A stretch of DNA of 64,000 nucleotides, from NCBI RefSeq assembly GCF_000383675.1, contig NZ_KB911822.1, positions 434,001 through 498,000 on the forward strand. Reading direction: 5' to 3'. Both the position numbers and the translations under genes were made by a program. Each line of letters begins with the position of its first letter. Position 1 is the first letter of the stretch. This stretch comes from Terracoccus sp. 273MFTsu3.1 (GTDB lineage: Bacteria; Actinomycetota; Actinomycetes; Actinomycetales; Dermatophilaceae). Under the pieces are notes generated by a model, which was not told where the DNA came from, did not search any database, and saw only the letters and a list, made by a program, of their open reading frames with translations. Shown piece by piece: positions 41,984 to 52,411 of the stretch.

Positions 41984-42097
41984 TGCGCCTCAATCGGCTC
42001 CTTGACCACCCCTTCTGTCCAACCCGGGGATGGACAGGTGCTGTGGGATCTGACGCACTGCTGTCGCCGGGCGTCGGAGTGTGGGCACAATCGGCCC

Positions 42098-43333
42098 ATG
42101 CCCGTCGACGCGCACGCCGAGTCCGAGAGCGGCGGGGTCCGTGCCCACGTCGCCGACTCGTGGCTGCGCTCAGCGGCAGCCGGCGTCCAGGTCGACACCG
42201 TCGACGCCCCGATCACGTTGCCCGGGGACGCCCTCCGCGACCACCGCGAGGCGCACCCGCTGGCCAGGGTCTTCCCCCTGCTCGACGACGTGCTCGGCCA
42301 GGCGGCGCGCGACTGCGACGCCGTCATGGCGGTGTCCGACGCCTCGGGCCAGCTGCTCTGGGTGTGCGGGACGCCGAGCGTGCTCCGTCGCGCCGAGTCG
42401 ATCGGCTTCGTCGAGGGCAGCAACTGGGACGAGCGGCTCGCCGGCACCAACGCGCCGGGCATGGCGCTGCGTCTCGACCAGTCCGTCAACGTCATCGGCG
42501 CCGAGCACTTCCGGCACTCGGTCCAGCGATGGAGCTGCGCGGCCACGACGATCCACGACCCGTCCGACCAGAGCGTGCTGGGGGTCCTCGACATCACCGG
42601 CGGGGACGACATCGTCGTGCCGCAGACGATGGCGATGGTGCGCGCTGCGGCCCGGATGGCCGAGTCCGAGCTGGCTCGGGAGCTGCTCGTCAGCGGCCGA
42701 GGCGCCCAGCCCGACGCCGCCGGGCGCGGGCTCTCGGTGCTCATGGAGTCGCTCGGTCGCAACGACACCCTCCTGACCGTCGACGACGGCCGGGGCCACC
42801 GCCGGACGGTGCGGCTCAGCCCGCGGCACAGCGAGATCCTGCTGTTGCTCGCCTCGGCACCGCGCGGCCTCTCCGGTGACGAGCTCGCCGTGCTCCTCTA
42901 CGAGGAGGACAGCGTCGCCTCGACGCTCCGGGTCGAGATGGGCCGGCTGCGCAGCCTGCTCGGCGAGGACCTCCTCGCGTCGCGCCCGTACCGCCTCGTC
43001 GCCGAGCTCTCCGGGGACTGGATCGGGGTCGAGGCGCACCTCGCCGCAGGTGACGTCGCGAGCGCGATGCGGGCCTACCGGGGACCCCTGCTGCCCCGTT
43101 CGACGGCGCCCGGGGTGGTCCGGCTGCGCGCGAGCGTCGAGGGCAACCTGCGACGCGCCGTCCTCGGGAGCGGTCGCGCCGACCTCATGTCGGCGTGGAC
43201 CCGCTCCGCCTCGGGCGCCGACGACTACGAGATGTGGCAGGCGCAGGCGCGCGTGCTCGGCCCCGGCTCGCCGCTCATGCCCCTCGTCCAGAACCAGATC
43301 CACCGCCTCGACCGCGAGCTCGGCTCCACCTGA
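42098..43333 (+). CDS. GAF-domain transcriptional regulator (AcoR-like)
   Basis: The 411-residue protein has an N-terminal GAF domain in the AcoR pattern (about residues 50-200: CDAVMAVSDASGQLLWVCGT, then GFVEGSNWDERLAGTNAPGM and QSVLGVLDITGGDD). A C-terminal winged-helix-like region (about 225-320: LSPRHSEILLLLASAPRGLS, then ASTLRVEMGRLRSLLGEDLL) probably binds DNA. It lacks the sigma-54 AAA domain of true AcoR, as is normal in actinobacteria. Its position before an aldehyde dehydrogenase gene suggests that it senses an aldehyde or alcohol and activates that gene. The ATG at 42098 is chosen because family sequence begins there. Confidence 0.85.
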   Translation: MPVDAHAESESGGVRAHVADSWLRSAAAGVQVDTVDAPITLPGDALRDHREAHPLARVFPLLDDVLGQAARDCDAVMAVSDASGQLLWVCGTPSVLRRAESIGFVEGSNWDERLAGTNAPGMALRLDQSVNVIGAEHFRHSVQRWSCAATTIHDPSDQSVLGVLDITGGDDIVVPQTMAMVRAAARMAESELARELLVSGRGAQPDAAGRGLSVLMESLGRNDTLLTVDDGRGHRRTVRLSPRHSEILLLLASAPRGLSGDELAVLLYEEDSVASTLRVEMGRLRSLLGEDLLASRPYRLVAELSGDWIGVEAHLAAGDVASAMRAYRGPLLPRSTAPGVVRLRASVEGNLRRAVLGSGRADLMSAWTRSASGADDYEMWQAQARVLGPGSPLMPLVQNQIHRLDRELGST

Positions 43334-43489
43334 CCCTGCGGTCGGCGTCGCGGACGGGTGACTGCCCACTCCCTGACCGACTGCCCCGCGCCCGGCCGAC
43401 TGCCACGACCTGCCGGAGCAGTCGGGCGCTCGCGGAGCACTCGACCATCCGGCACGCAGTCGCCACCGAGCCGTATGCCGTCTCGCCAC

Positions 43490-43510
43490 GCAACGTGGTT
43501 GCAACGTTGC
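43490..43510 (+). promoter_or_regulatory. Candidate operator of the aldehyde dehydrogenase operon
   Basis: A half-site GCAACG (43490) is followed at 43501 by the perfect palindrome GCAACGTTGC. It lies 62 bases upstream of the aldehyde dehydrogenase start and may bind the GAF-domain regulator encoded just upstream. Confidence 0.5.
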
Positions 43511-43571
43511 GCTGCCTACGGTCACGCCAACCCCTGGGAGGGGAACCACCAAGGATGTTGGGAGATCAACC

Positions 43572-45095
<1,524 letters not shown>

Positions 45096-45109
45096 GCGGG
45101 CCGGCCCCC

Positions 45110-45559
45110 GTGGCCACCACGCCCCCAGAGACGGTCGCACCCGGTGAGCCATCGGCTTCCCCCAGCCGGGTCGACCTCACCGGTGAGGCGGCGGACCTGC
45201 TCCGTCGCCTCACCGGGATCCACGGTCCGCTGATGTTCCACCAGTCGGGCGGCTGCTGCGACGGCAGCTCTCCCATGTGCTTCCCGGCCGGTGAGTTCCT
45301 GACGAGCGAGGCCGACGTCCACCTCGCCGACCTCGTCGTCGACGGCGTCGAGGCACCCGTCGGCTTCTGGATGTCGGTCTCGCAGTACGACTACTGGAAG
45401 CACACGCACCTCACCGTCGACGTCGTGAAGGGCCGTGGCAGCGGCTTCTCCGTCGAGGCGCCCGAGGGTGTGCGGTTCCTCATCCGCTCGCGCCTGCTGA
45501 CCGCCGAGGAGCTGTCCGCCTTCGGCATCACCACTCCGACCGTGGGCCGGGTCGGCTGA
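45110..45559 (+). CDS. DUF779 domain protein
   Basis: The 149-residue protein has the DUF779 core: GPLMFHQSGGCCDGSSPMCF, then VGFWMSVSQYDYWKHTHLTV and GRGSGFSVEAPEGVRFLIRS. The Cys-Cys and Cys/His residues suggest metal or redox chemistry, but the function is unknown. The family is nearly always encoded next to an ExaC-type aldehyde dehydrogenase, as here. The start at GTG 45110 leaves a short disordered N-terminus. Confidence 0.92.
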   Translation: MATTPPETVAPGEPSASPSRVDLTGEAADLLRRLTGIHGPLMFHQSGGCCDGSSPMCFPAGEFLTSEADVHLADLVVDGVEAPVGFWMSVSQYDYWKHTHLTVDVVKGRGSGFSVEAPEGVRFLIRSRLLTAEELSAFGITTPTVGRVG

Positions 45560-45573
45560 GACTCCGACACGAC

Positions 45574-45614
45574 CGTGGAGGTCCGCACCCCTGTGCGGGG
45601 TGCGGGCCTCCACG
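45574..45614 (+). terminator. Hairpin terminator after the aldehyde dehydrogenase operon
   Basis: A stem of about 17 base pairs with one bulge (CGTGGAGG...CCTCCACG at its base) lies 15 bases past the DUF779 stop codon. Confidence 0.8.
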
Positions 45615-45687
45615 TCGACGTGAGCCGGGTGTCGGCGACGCGGTACGCCTCCGGCGCGGCGGTATGCCGTCCGGTGGGCGTGTGCCG

Positions 45688-46413
45688 TCAGGCGGGCGGG
45701 GCGACCGCCGCACCCGACTGTCCCGACCGCGAGAGCGCGTCGGCGACGAAGCCGCTCGCCTTGAGCTCCTCGACGAGCTCGTGGAGGAAGGCGACGGTCT
45801 CGGCGGACCTGGTCCGGGTCGTGCCGACGGCCTGCTCGATCTGCATGAACGCCTCGTCGACGACCCGCACGTCGTCGCGGCGCGCGGCGAAGGCCGTGAC
45901 GGGCTCTCGGATGCCGGCGCCGACCTCGAGACCCTCGGCGACGAAGACGTCGACGCCCTCGTCGCCGCGCACGATGGTCGCGAGCGCCAGCGTGCGGGAG
46001 AGGAAGAGGTCGTAGGCCGAGCCCTGCTTGACCCCGACCCGGACGCCGTCGCGGTCGACGTCGGCGGCGGACACCACGGGCGAGTCGACGGGCACGACGT
46101 AGACGCCCTCGAGGACGGCATACGGCGCCGTGAAGGCGACCTCGGTCGCCCGGGCCGGGTCGACGGCGAGGAAGCAGAGGTCCGCTGCGCCGGACGTCAG
46201 GGCCTCGAACGACGTGCGTGCAGCGTCGAAGCAGACGAAGGAGACGGGGACACCGAGGCGGTCGGCGATCTCGCGTGCGAGGTCGACCGTGATCCCGGAT
46301 GGTGACTCCGGGCTTCCTTGCGCCAGCACCGGGTTGCCGAGGTTGATCGAGGCGCGCAGGACCCCCGTCGGCGCGAGGTCCTGGGCGATGGCGGGCGTCG
46401 GGGTCGCGTTCAC
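45688..46413 (-). CDS. Solute-binding-protein-like protein without signal peptide
   Basis: The 241-residue protein has the fold signature of family 3 amino-acid-binding proteins (GVLRASINLGNPVLAQGSPE, then GITVDLAREIADRLGVPVSF and GVRVGVKQGSAYDLFLSR). It begins MNATPTPAIAQDLAPTGVLR, so no signal peptide or lipobox precedes the binding domain. No transporter permease or ATPase gene is adjacent. GTG at 46413 lies 4 bases after the cupredoxin-like gene. It may be a cytoplasmic ligand-binding protein or an enzyme such as a cyclohexadienyl dehydratase relative. Confidence 0.82.
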   Translation of the reverse strand: MNATPTPAIAQDLAPTGVLRASINLGNPVLAQGSPESPSGITVDLAREIADRLGVPVSFVCFDAARTSFEALTSGAADLCFLAVDPARATEVAFTAPYAVLEGVYVVPVDSPVVSAADVDRDGVRVGVKQGSAYDLFLSRTLALATIVRGDEGVDVFVAEGLEVGAGIREPVTAFAARRDDVRVVDEAFMQIEQAVGTTRTRSAETVAFLHELVEELKASGFVADALSRSGQSGAAVAPPA

Positions 46414-46417
46414 CCGG

Positions 46418-47110
46418 TCAGGCTACGGCGTCCTTCCCGCGGGTGGGCTTGCGGTAGAAGGCGATCCCGGGCACGGGACGCTCGGCCTCGAGGACTGCCG
46501 TGTCGGTGACCGAGATCCCGGGACCGGCGACGACCGCGAAGAAGACCGTCTGGCCCAGCACGACGTCGACCTCGGCCGGCTCCGCCTGGCCGTCCTTGAC
46601 CATGACGAGCACGCCTTGGCGCTGCTGACTCTGCCAGGCCCGGATCCCCTTGTCCGAGCTCGAGTCGGGCGCCGAGACGCGGACGACTCCCTTGGCGCCG
46701 GAGCCGTGGGCATCGGCCCACTCGTACGTTCCGGTGCACGTGAAGGCGTGGGAGTAGCCCGACTCGTTGACGAGGCGGTCGCTCGAGAAGAAGTCCTTCT
46801 CCCCGGAGACGGCGAAGGGCCGGGCGTGCGGGTCGGGGCAGTGCCACATGACCATGTCGCCCGCGTTGACCGTCACCTTCGGGGCGTCCGGCACGAACGC
46901 CTTGCCCTCGGCGTGGACGGTGACGAGCGTCTGGGCCATCTCACCGCGCTTCGGGGCGTCGCCCTCGACGACGACGACGTAGGGGTGGTCCTGGGCCAGG
47001 GCGGCGGTGCCGGCGTGGCCGATCGCGTAGGCGTAGGTGCCGGGCCTCATGAACCGCTGCCCGTAGCAGTCGGTCTGTCGCAGCGCCCTGCTGTCGAAGT
47101 GGTCGCTCAT
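46418..47110 (-). CDS. Cupredoxin-like protein without signal peptide
   Basis: The 230-residue protein resembles a cupredoxin in its first 150 residues: RFMRPGTYAYAIGHAG, KVTVNAGDMVMWHCPDPHAR, then the ligand-like segment YSHAFTCTGTYEWADAHGSG, in which Cys and His are spaced as in a blue-copper loop. The C-terminal third is a second beta-rich part. There is no signal peptide, which is odd for a copper-type beta sandwich. It starts 13 bases after the preceding gene with a GAGGAGG ribosome-binding site. The copper-site assignment is inference. Confidence 0.65.
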   Translation of the reverse strand: MSDHFDSRALRQTDCYGQRFMRPGTYAYAIGHAGTAALAQDHPYVVVVEGDAPKRGEMAQTLVTVHAEGKAFVPDAPKVTVNAGDMVMWHCPDPHARPFAVSGEKDFFSSDRLVNESGYSHAFTCTGTYEWADAHGSGAKGVVRVSAPDSSSDKGIRAWQSQQRQGVLVMVKDGQAEPAEVDVVLGQTVFFAVVAGPGISVTDTAVLEAERPVPGIAFYRKPTRGKDAVA

Positions 47111-47123
47111 GGTTCCGCCCTCC

Positions 47124-47927
47124 TCAGGCGCTGATGTCGGCGCTGAGGACGAGCTCGTCCTCGGGCGCGTTGTGCTGGACCTCGGCGCCGACGGCGTCGA
47201 TGTGGACCGAGACGGCCGGGTCGATCGCCGACGTCGCCGGCAGCACCTCGAACCACTCGGGCTGCTCGTAGACCGGGAAGCGGGTGCCCGAGATGAACGG
47301 CGTGATGATCGGGCCGAGCCAGCCGGTGAGCCCGGCGATCCCGATCGCCGCGGTGACGGCGATGGCGAGCCCGGCGAGGAAGGGACCGATGAGCGGCACC
47401 CAGGCGACGGCGGCCGCGACGGCGAGCCCGATGCCGGCGACGATCGCTGCGGTCCCCGGGCCGAAGGCCAGGCTCGGCACGCCCTGGACGATGCCCTCGA
47501 CCTTCCAGACGCCACCGACGAGCGTCACGGACAGCCCGAGGTCGACGGTGGCCCGCACGAAGTCGCCGAACGACACGGGCACCGAGACGGTGGGCCAGGT
47601 GATGTCGATCCGCGGGGTGCAGACGGTCCCGACGCACGGGATGTCGATGCAGACCTGCGGGATGTGGATCTCGGGGAGGAAGTCACCGAGGTCGAGCGAC
47701 AGCGTCGCGCTCGCGCTCCAGTCGAGGCGCAGGTCGGCGATCCGGATGGTGCCCGGTGGGATGAGGTCGACGGTGCCGTTGCTCAGGGTGCCGCTCACGG
47801 AGTAGCTGACCGCGAACGGCCCGAGGCTGGACGAACCGCTCGTCGACTGCGGGCCGAGCCCGGCGACGACGGTGTCGAGGAAGTCGTTGGCCGCGCCCTC
47901 GTCGATGGCGGCGATGATCTCGGACAT
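47124..47927 (-). CDS. Hypothetical beta-rich protein with hydrophobic hairpin
   Basis: The 267-residue protein has no signal peptide. Residues 1-150 alternate polar and hydrophobic residues as in long amphipathic beta strands, with a Cys-rich knot (VCIDIPCVGTVCTPRIDITW). Residues about 158-205 form a Gly/Ala/Val-rich hydrophobic stretch (IVAGIGLAVAAAVAWVPLIG, then AGLAIAVTAAIGIAGL) like a membrane-inserting hairpin, followed by a beta-rich end. Its N-terminus (DEGAANDFLDTVV) parallels that of the next gene (EESALNDLVTAL), so the two are probably distant paralogs. No family recognised. Confidence 0.78.
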   Translation of the reverse strand: MSEIIAAIDEGAANDFLDTVVAGLGPQSTSGSSSLGPFAVSYSVSGTLSNGTVDLIPPGTIRIADLRLDWSASATLSLDLGDFLPEIHIPQVCIDIPCVGTVCTPRIDITWPTVSVPVSFGDFVRATVDLGLSVTLVGGVWKVEGIVQGVPSLAFGPGTAAIVAGIGLAVAAAVAWVPLIGPFLAGLAIAVTAAIGIAGLTGWLGPIITPFISGTRFPVYEQPEWFEVLPATSAIDPAVSVHIDAVGAEVQHNAPEDELVLSADISA

Positions 47928-47936
47928 GTGGGTCTC

Positions 47937-48656
47937 CTAGAGGTTGCCGCGGGCGAGCACGCGGTCGGTGTCGATGAGCGGGCCGACCGTCGGGGTCAGG
48001 GTGAAGGCGCCGACGCGCAGCGCCGAGACGGGGACGCGGATCGTCGTGAGGACGGCGCGGAGCATCTGGCCGATGAGGCACTCGAGCACCGACTCGAGGT
48101 CGTCCGGCATCACGTCGACGAGCTCGACGGCGTCGACGGCGAAGCCGAGGGCGGGCTGTCCGTCGAGCGTCGTTCCCACGAGGTGCCCGACGGCGTACAG
48201 CTCGATGGCCGTGCACACGGGGTTCTGCGCCTTGCCCGGCTTGTCGTCCCAGCGCGGGTCGTTCGGCTCGTTCGGGTGGTCGCCGCCGTGGTCGCCGTGC
48301 GGGTCGTGCGGCTCGTCCGTGGGATCGCGCCGGTCCTTGGGGCAGTCGACGCAGATCTGCACCTTCGTCGACACGCTGAACTGGCCCGGTCCGAGGCTCA
48401 GCTGGGGCGGCAGGGGCGTGTCCTCGTCGTAGAGGTCGAGGTGCGGCACCGAGAAGCGGACGTGCCACTGGATCCCCCCGGTGCCCGGGAAGAGGATCGG
48501 CGGCATCTGGGTATCGGCCACGTCGGAGACCGGCACGAAGGCCGGTGACCCGTAGGACAACAGGTGTGGTCTGGCGGTGCACAGCGCCGTCACGAGGTCG
48601 TTGAGGGCTGACTCCTCGACGGAGACGAAGACCTCGGAGGTGTCGGTCAGGCTCAT
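47937..48656 (-). CDS. Hypothetical beta-rich protein with His/Asp-rich loop
   Basis: The 239-residue protein is the first gene of the four-gene operon, preceded by a GGGGGGAA ribosome-binding site. It has no signal peptide. Amphipathic beta strands fill residues 35-100 (IQWHVRFSVPHLDLYDED). A highly charged loop at about 103-140 is rich in His and Asp (DPHGDHGGDHPNEPND) and follows a Cys-x2-Cys (ICVDCPKD), suggesting metal binding. The C-terminal half is beta/alpha (AVDAVELVDVMPDDLESVLE, then FTLTPTVGPLIDTD). It is a probable distant paralog of the next gene. Function unknown. Confidence 0.78.
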   Translation of the reverse strand: MSLTDTSEVFVSVEESALNDLVTALCTARPHLLSYGSPAFVPVSDVADTQMPPILFPGTGGIQWHVRFSVPHLDLYDEDTPLPPQLSLGPGQFSVSTKVQICVDCPKDRRDPTDEPHDPHGDHGGDHPNEPNDPRWDDKPGKAQNPVCTAIELYAVGHLVGTTLDGQPALGFAVDAVELVDVMPDDLESVLECLIGQMLRAVLTTIRVPVSALRVGAFTLTPTVGPLIDTDRVLARGNL

Positions 48657-48762
48657 GGGTTCCCCCCGGTGCTCGGGCCGGCTGCGGTGCGCCGGCTGCA
48701 GGGAGTCAGTGGTGCGCGCGCGACGCGCTGATACACGCCGACCTCGCCTGACGGCATACGCA

Positions 48763-48796
48763 GAAGGTCCCCTCCGCGGGTGCGGAGGGGACCTTC
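48763..48796 (-). terminator. Hairpin terminator after the Fe-S oxidoreductase gene
   Basis: A perfect 15-base-pair stem with a 4-base loop lies 33 bases past the stop on the minus strand. Heptamer copies flank it at 48753 and 48811. Confidence 0.85.
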
Positions 48797-48828
48797 GTCA
48801 GGAAGCGGGCGTATGCCGTCCGGCGCGC

Positions 48829-51165
48829 TCAGGCGACCGGTGCGGGCTCCGGGTCCGGCTGGGGCTCAGGCGTTTCCGCGTCGTCGGGCTCGCCACCGCC
48901 GTCGCCGCGACGCACGGCGGCGAGCAGCATCTGGGCGACGTCGACGACCTCGACGGCGTCGGTGGCCTTGCCGTCCTGGATCGCGGCGTTGAGGCCGTCG
49001 GAGAGCATGACCTTGCAGAAGGGGCAGCCGACGGCGATGCGCTCGGCGCCCGTCGCCAGGGCCTCCTCGGTGCGGTTGGTGTTGATCCGCGTGCCGAGCT
49101 TCTCCTCCATCCACATGCGCGCGCCGCCGGCGCCGCAGCAGAAGGACTTCTCCTTCGACCGCTCCATCTCGGCGTACTCGACGCCGGGCAGGATCTGGAG
49201 CAGCTCGCGCGGCGGCGCGTAGACCTGGTTGTGGCGGCCGAGGTAGCAGGGGTCGTGGTAGGTGACCTTGGCGCCGGTCGACGCGGCCCCGGTGGCCACG
49301 GCGTCACCGGGACGGGCGACGGGCGTGAGGCGCTTCTCGCGGACGAGCCGGTTGAGCAGCTGCGTGTGGTGCAGCACCTCGTACTGTCCACCGAGCTGCG
49401 GGTACTCGTTCTTGATGGTGTTGAAGCAGTGCGCACACGTGACGACGATCTTCGTGGCGCCGACCTCGTTGAGGGTCTCGACGTTCTGCTGGGCGAGCAT
49501 CTGGAAGAGGAACTCGTTGCCCGCGCGGCGGGCCGAGTCGCCGGTGCAGGCCTCGCCGTCGCCGAGCACGGCGAAGGAGACGCCGGCCGTGTCGAGCAGC
49601 TCGGCGACGGCACGCGTCGTCTTCTTGGCGCGGTCCTCGTAGGCGCCGGCGCAGCCGACCCAGAAGAGGTAGTCGACCTCGTCGAGGCTCTCGACGTCCT
49701 GGCCGACCTGCTTGACCTCGAAGGGGAGGTCCTTGGCCCAGTCCATCCGCAGGCGCGGCGCGAGGCCCCAGGGGTTGGAGTTCTTCTCGAGGTTCTTGAA
49801 GAGGCCGTTGAGCTCGGCCGGGAAGGCCGACTCGATGAGGTTCTTGTAGCGGCGCATGTCGACGATGGCGTCGACGTGCTCGATGTCGACGGGGCACTGC
49901 TCGACGCAGGCGCCGCACGTCGTGCACGACCAGAGCACGTCCTCGTCGATGACGGCGTCGGGCCCGTGCGGGTTGTAGGCCGTCAACGGGTGGCGGATGT
50001 CGTAGCCGGTCTCGCCGACGAGCTGCTCGGTCGCGACGGCGCCCTTCGTGGCGTCGCTGAAGCCCTCGGCCGCCTCGATGCCGGCGGCCCGGACCTCCTC
50101 GGAGGCGAGCAGCCACGGCGACTTGGCGTGCGCGTGGTCGCGCAGCGTCATGACGAGCAGCTTGGGGGAGAGGGGCTTGTCGGTGTTCCACGCCGGGCAC
50201 TGGCTCTGGCAGCGACCGCACTCGGTGCACGTCGTGAAGTCGAGCAGGCCCTTCCACGTGAAGTCCTCGACCTTGCCGACGCCGAGCGAGGCGTCCTCGT
50301 CGAGCTCGTCGACGTTCTCGAAGTCGAGCACCTCGCCGCCCACGCGGATCGGCTGCAGCTCGCCGAGGCTCGTGCGGCCGTCGGCGTGCCGCTTGAAGAA
50401 GATGTTGAAGAAGGCGAGGAAGCGGTGCCAGGCGACGCCCATCGTCGGCTGGAGCGCGATCGTGATCATCCACGCGAAGGAGATGAGGATCTTGACCGCG
50501 GCGATGACGACGATGAGGTTCTCGATGGCGCCGACCGACAGGCCGGTGAAGAAGTTGCCGATCCATCCCGTGAGCGGGAAGTGGAGGGCGGTGTCCATGC
50601 CGGTGCCGGTCTTGCGCGCGAGGGTCCACTCGAGGGCGCGGAGCAGGCCGATGCAGAGCGTGACGCCGAGGATCGTCAGCTCGACGTAGTAGGCCTGCCA
50701 CCACGTCGATCCGAAGAAGCGGCTTCGACGTCCGTCCTCACCGGCGGCCGAGCGCGGGTGGTTCCTCTGGCGGATCGCCATGAGCACGAGGATCGACAGG
50801 AAGCCCGCGAAGGCGAAGAAGTCGGTGATCCACTCGTACGGGAAGAAGTGGCCGATGAGCGGCAGCACGAACTCCGGCTGGAAGAGCTGGCCGAAGGCGT
50901 TGAGCAGGGTGAAGAAGAGGACGCCGAAGCTGACCATCGTGAACCAGTGCGCGATCGCGACGACGGGCAGGCGCGACATGCGCGTGTGGCCGAGGAACTC
51001 GCGCAGCAGCGTCCGGGTGCGGACCCCCTTGTCGTCCCCGCGGTCCTCGGGCTGGCCGAGACGGAAGGTCGCGAGGAAGTGGTTGACCGTCTTGACGAGC
51101 AGGGCGACGGCCACGGCGGTGACGCCGAGGCACACGACGACGGCGACGATCTGGAGCGCACTCAT
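48829..51165 (-). CDS. Heterodisulfide reductase-related Fe-S membrane protein
   Basis: The 778-residue protein combines a membrane part of about six helices (residues 1-290, with haem-coordinating candidates such as IAHWFTMVSF), two 4Fe-4S clusters (CTECGRCQSQCP near residue 313, CTTCGACVEQCP near 412) and two CCG domains (VTCAHCFNTIKNEYPQLGG, then KSFCCGAGGARMWMEEKLGT) as in HdrB/GlpC proteins. This matches a large Fe-S protein conserved in actinobacteria (Rv0338c type). It probably passes electrons between a soluble donor and the menaquinone pool. The exact donor is not known from sequence. It is transcribed alone. Confidence 0.92.
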   Translation of the reverse strand: MSALQIVAVVVCLGVTAVAVALLVKTVNHFLATFRLGQPEDRGDDKGVRTRTLLREFLGHTRMSRLPVVAIAHWFTMVSFGVLFFTLLNAFGQLFQPEFVLPLIGHFFPYEWITDFFAFAGFLSILVLMAIRQRNHPRSAAGEDGRRSRFFGSTWWQAYYVELTILGVTLCIGLLRALEWTLARKTGTGMDTALHFPLTGWIGNFFTGLSVGAIENLIVVIAAVKILISFAWMITIALQPTMGVAWHRFLAFFNIFFKRHADGRTSLGELQPIRVGGEVLDFENVDELDEDASLGVGKVEDFTWKGLLDFTTCTECGRCQSQCPAWNTDKPLSPKLLVMTLRDHAHAKSPWLLASEEVRAAGIEAAEGFSDATKGAVATEQLVGETGYDIRHPLTAYNPHGPDAVIDEDVLWSCTTCGACVEQCPVDIEHVDAIVDMRRYKNLIESAFPAELNGLFKNLEKNSNPWGLAPRLRMDWAKDLPFEVKQVGQDVESLDEVDYLFWVGCAGAYEDRAKKTTRAVAELLDTAGVSFAVLGDGEACTGDSARRAGNEFLFQMLAQQNVETLNEVGATKIVVTCAHCFNTIKNEYPQLGGQYEVLHHTQLLNRLVREKRLTPVARPGDAVATGAASTGAKVTYHDPCYLGRHNQVYAPPRELLQILPGVEYAEMERSKEKSFCCGAGGARMWMEEKLGTRINTNRTEEALATGAERIAVGCPFCKVMLSDGLNAAIQDGKATDAVEVVDVAQMLLAAVRRGDGGGEPDDAETPEPQPDPEPAPVA

Positions 51166-51369
51166 GCCGGGGAGTCTACTGACGCGTGAGCAAGCGCTTA
51201 GTGATTGTGACGGCCGTCGCGGCGTGACGCTCGTCCCCTTCGTCCCGCGCCGGGCGGCATACGCCCTTCGGGAGGTATGCCGGGTGGTCCCGCGTCATGG
51301 GGGCGCCCGGATCATGGGCGTGGCCTTGGCAATCGATAACGACGTGTTGGAATATGCATAACGAGAACT

Positions 51370-51388
51370 CGGTTGTCGGAGACAATCG
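51370..51388 (+). promoter_or_regulatory. Inverted repeat upstream of cysK
   Basis: CGGTTGTC and GACAATCG flank a 3-base centre; seven of eight positions pair. It lies 45 bases before the cysK start, downstream of AT-richer sequence near 51330-51365 that probably contains the promoter. It is a candidate binding site for a sulfur-metabolism regulator. Confidence 0.45.
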
Positions 51389-51433
51389 AGGCGACCGACC
51401 GTTCCGCCGTACCCAGCCGAAAGGGCTCCAGCA

Positions 51434-52363
51434 ATGCCGATCTACGACGACGTGACCAAGCTGATCGGCAACACGCCGCTCGTGCGCCTCAACAAGGTCA
51501 CCGACGGGGCGCAGGCGACCGTGGCCGCCAAGCTCGAGTTCTACAACCCCGCCAACTCCGTCAAGGACCGCATCGGTGTCGCGATCATCGACGCCGCCGA
51601 GGCGAGCGGCCAGCTCGAGCCCGGCGGCACCATCGTCGAGGCCACCTCCGGCAACACCGGCATCGCGCTCGCCATGGTCGGCGCCGCCCGCGGCTACAAG
51701 GTCGTGCTGACGATGCCCGAGTCGATGAGCAAGGAGCGTCGCGCCCTGCTGCGTGCCTTCGGTGCCGAGCTCGTGCTCACCGACCCGTCGACCGGCATGA
51801 AGGGCGCGGTCGCCAAGGCCGACGAGATCGTCGCCGAGCGCGGCGGCGTGCTCGCCCGCCAGTTCGCCAACGAGGCCAACCCCGAGATCCACCGCAAGAC
51901 GACGGCAGAGGAGATCTGGAAGGACACCGACGGCGAGGTCGACATCGTCGTCGCCGGCATCGGCACGGGCGGCACCATCACGGGTGTCGGCCAGGTGCTC
52001 AAGGCCCGCAAGCCGAGCGTCCAGATCATCGCCGTCGAGCCCGAGGAGTCGCCGATCCTCAACGGCGGCCAGCCCGGTCCGCACAAGATCCAGGGCATCG
52101 GCGCCAACTTCGTCCCCGAGATCCTCGACACCGAGGTCTACGACGAGGTCATCGACGTCAACGCCGAGACCTCCGTGAAGTGGGCCCGCCGCGCCGCGAC
52201 CGAGGAGGGCCTGCTCGTCGGCCTGTCGTCCGGTGCCGCCATTGCCGCCGCCGTCCAGGTCGCCCAGCGTCCCGAGAACGCCGGCAAGACGATCGTCGTC
52301 ATCATCCCGTCGTTCGGCGAGCGCTACCTGTCCACGATCCTCTTCGAGGGCCTCGTCGACTGA
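51434..52363 (+). CDS. cysK: Cysteine synthase A (O-acetylserine sulfhydrylase)
   Basis: The 309-residue PLP enzyme makes cysteine from O-acetylserine and sulfide. The PLP lysine is in [12 protein letters not shown] (about residue 44), the substrate loop is [10 protein letters not shown] and the phosphate-binding loop is [10 protein letters not shown]. The C-terminal ILFEGLVD fits the family. Length is normal. It is followed after 48 bases by the gene for serine acetyltransferase, so the operon encodes the two-step serine-to-cysteine pathway and the two enzymes likely form the regulatory complex. Confidence 0.96.
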   Translation: MPIYDDVTKLIGNTPLVRLNKVTDGAQATVAAKLEFYNPANSVKDRIGVAIIDAAEASGQLEPGGTIVEATSGNTGIALAMVGAARGYKVVLTMPESMSKERRALLRAFGAELVLTDPSTGMKGAVAKADEIVAERGGVLARQFANEANPEIHRKTTAEEIWKDTDGEVDIVVAGIGTGGTITGVGQVLKARKPSVQIIAVEPEESPILNGGQPGPHKIQGIGANFVPEILDTEVYDEVIDVNAETSVKWARRAATEEGLLVGLSSGAAIAAAVQVAQRPENAGKTIVVIIPSFGERYLSTILFEGLVD

Positions 52364-52411
52364 CGTCCCTCGATCGCCCGTCCCATCTGCAATGCCACCA
52401 AGGAGTCGTGC

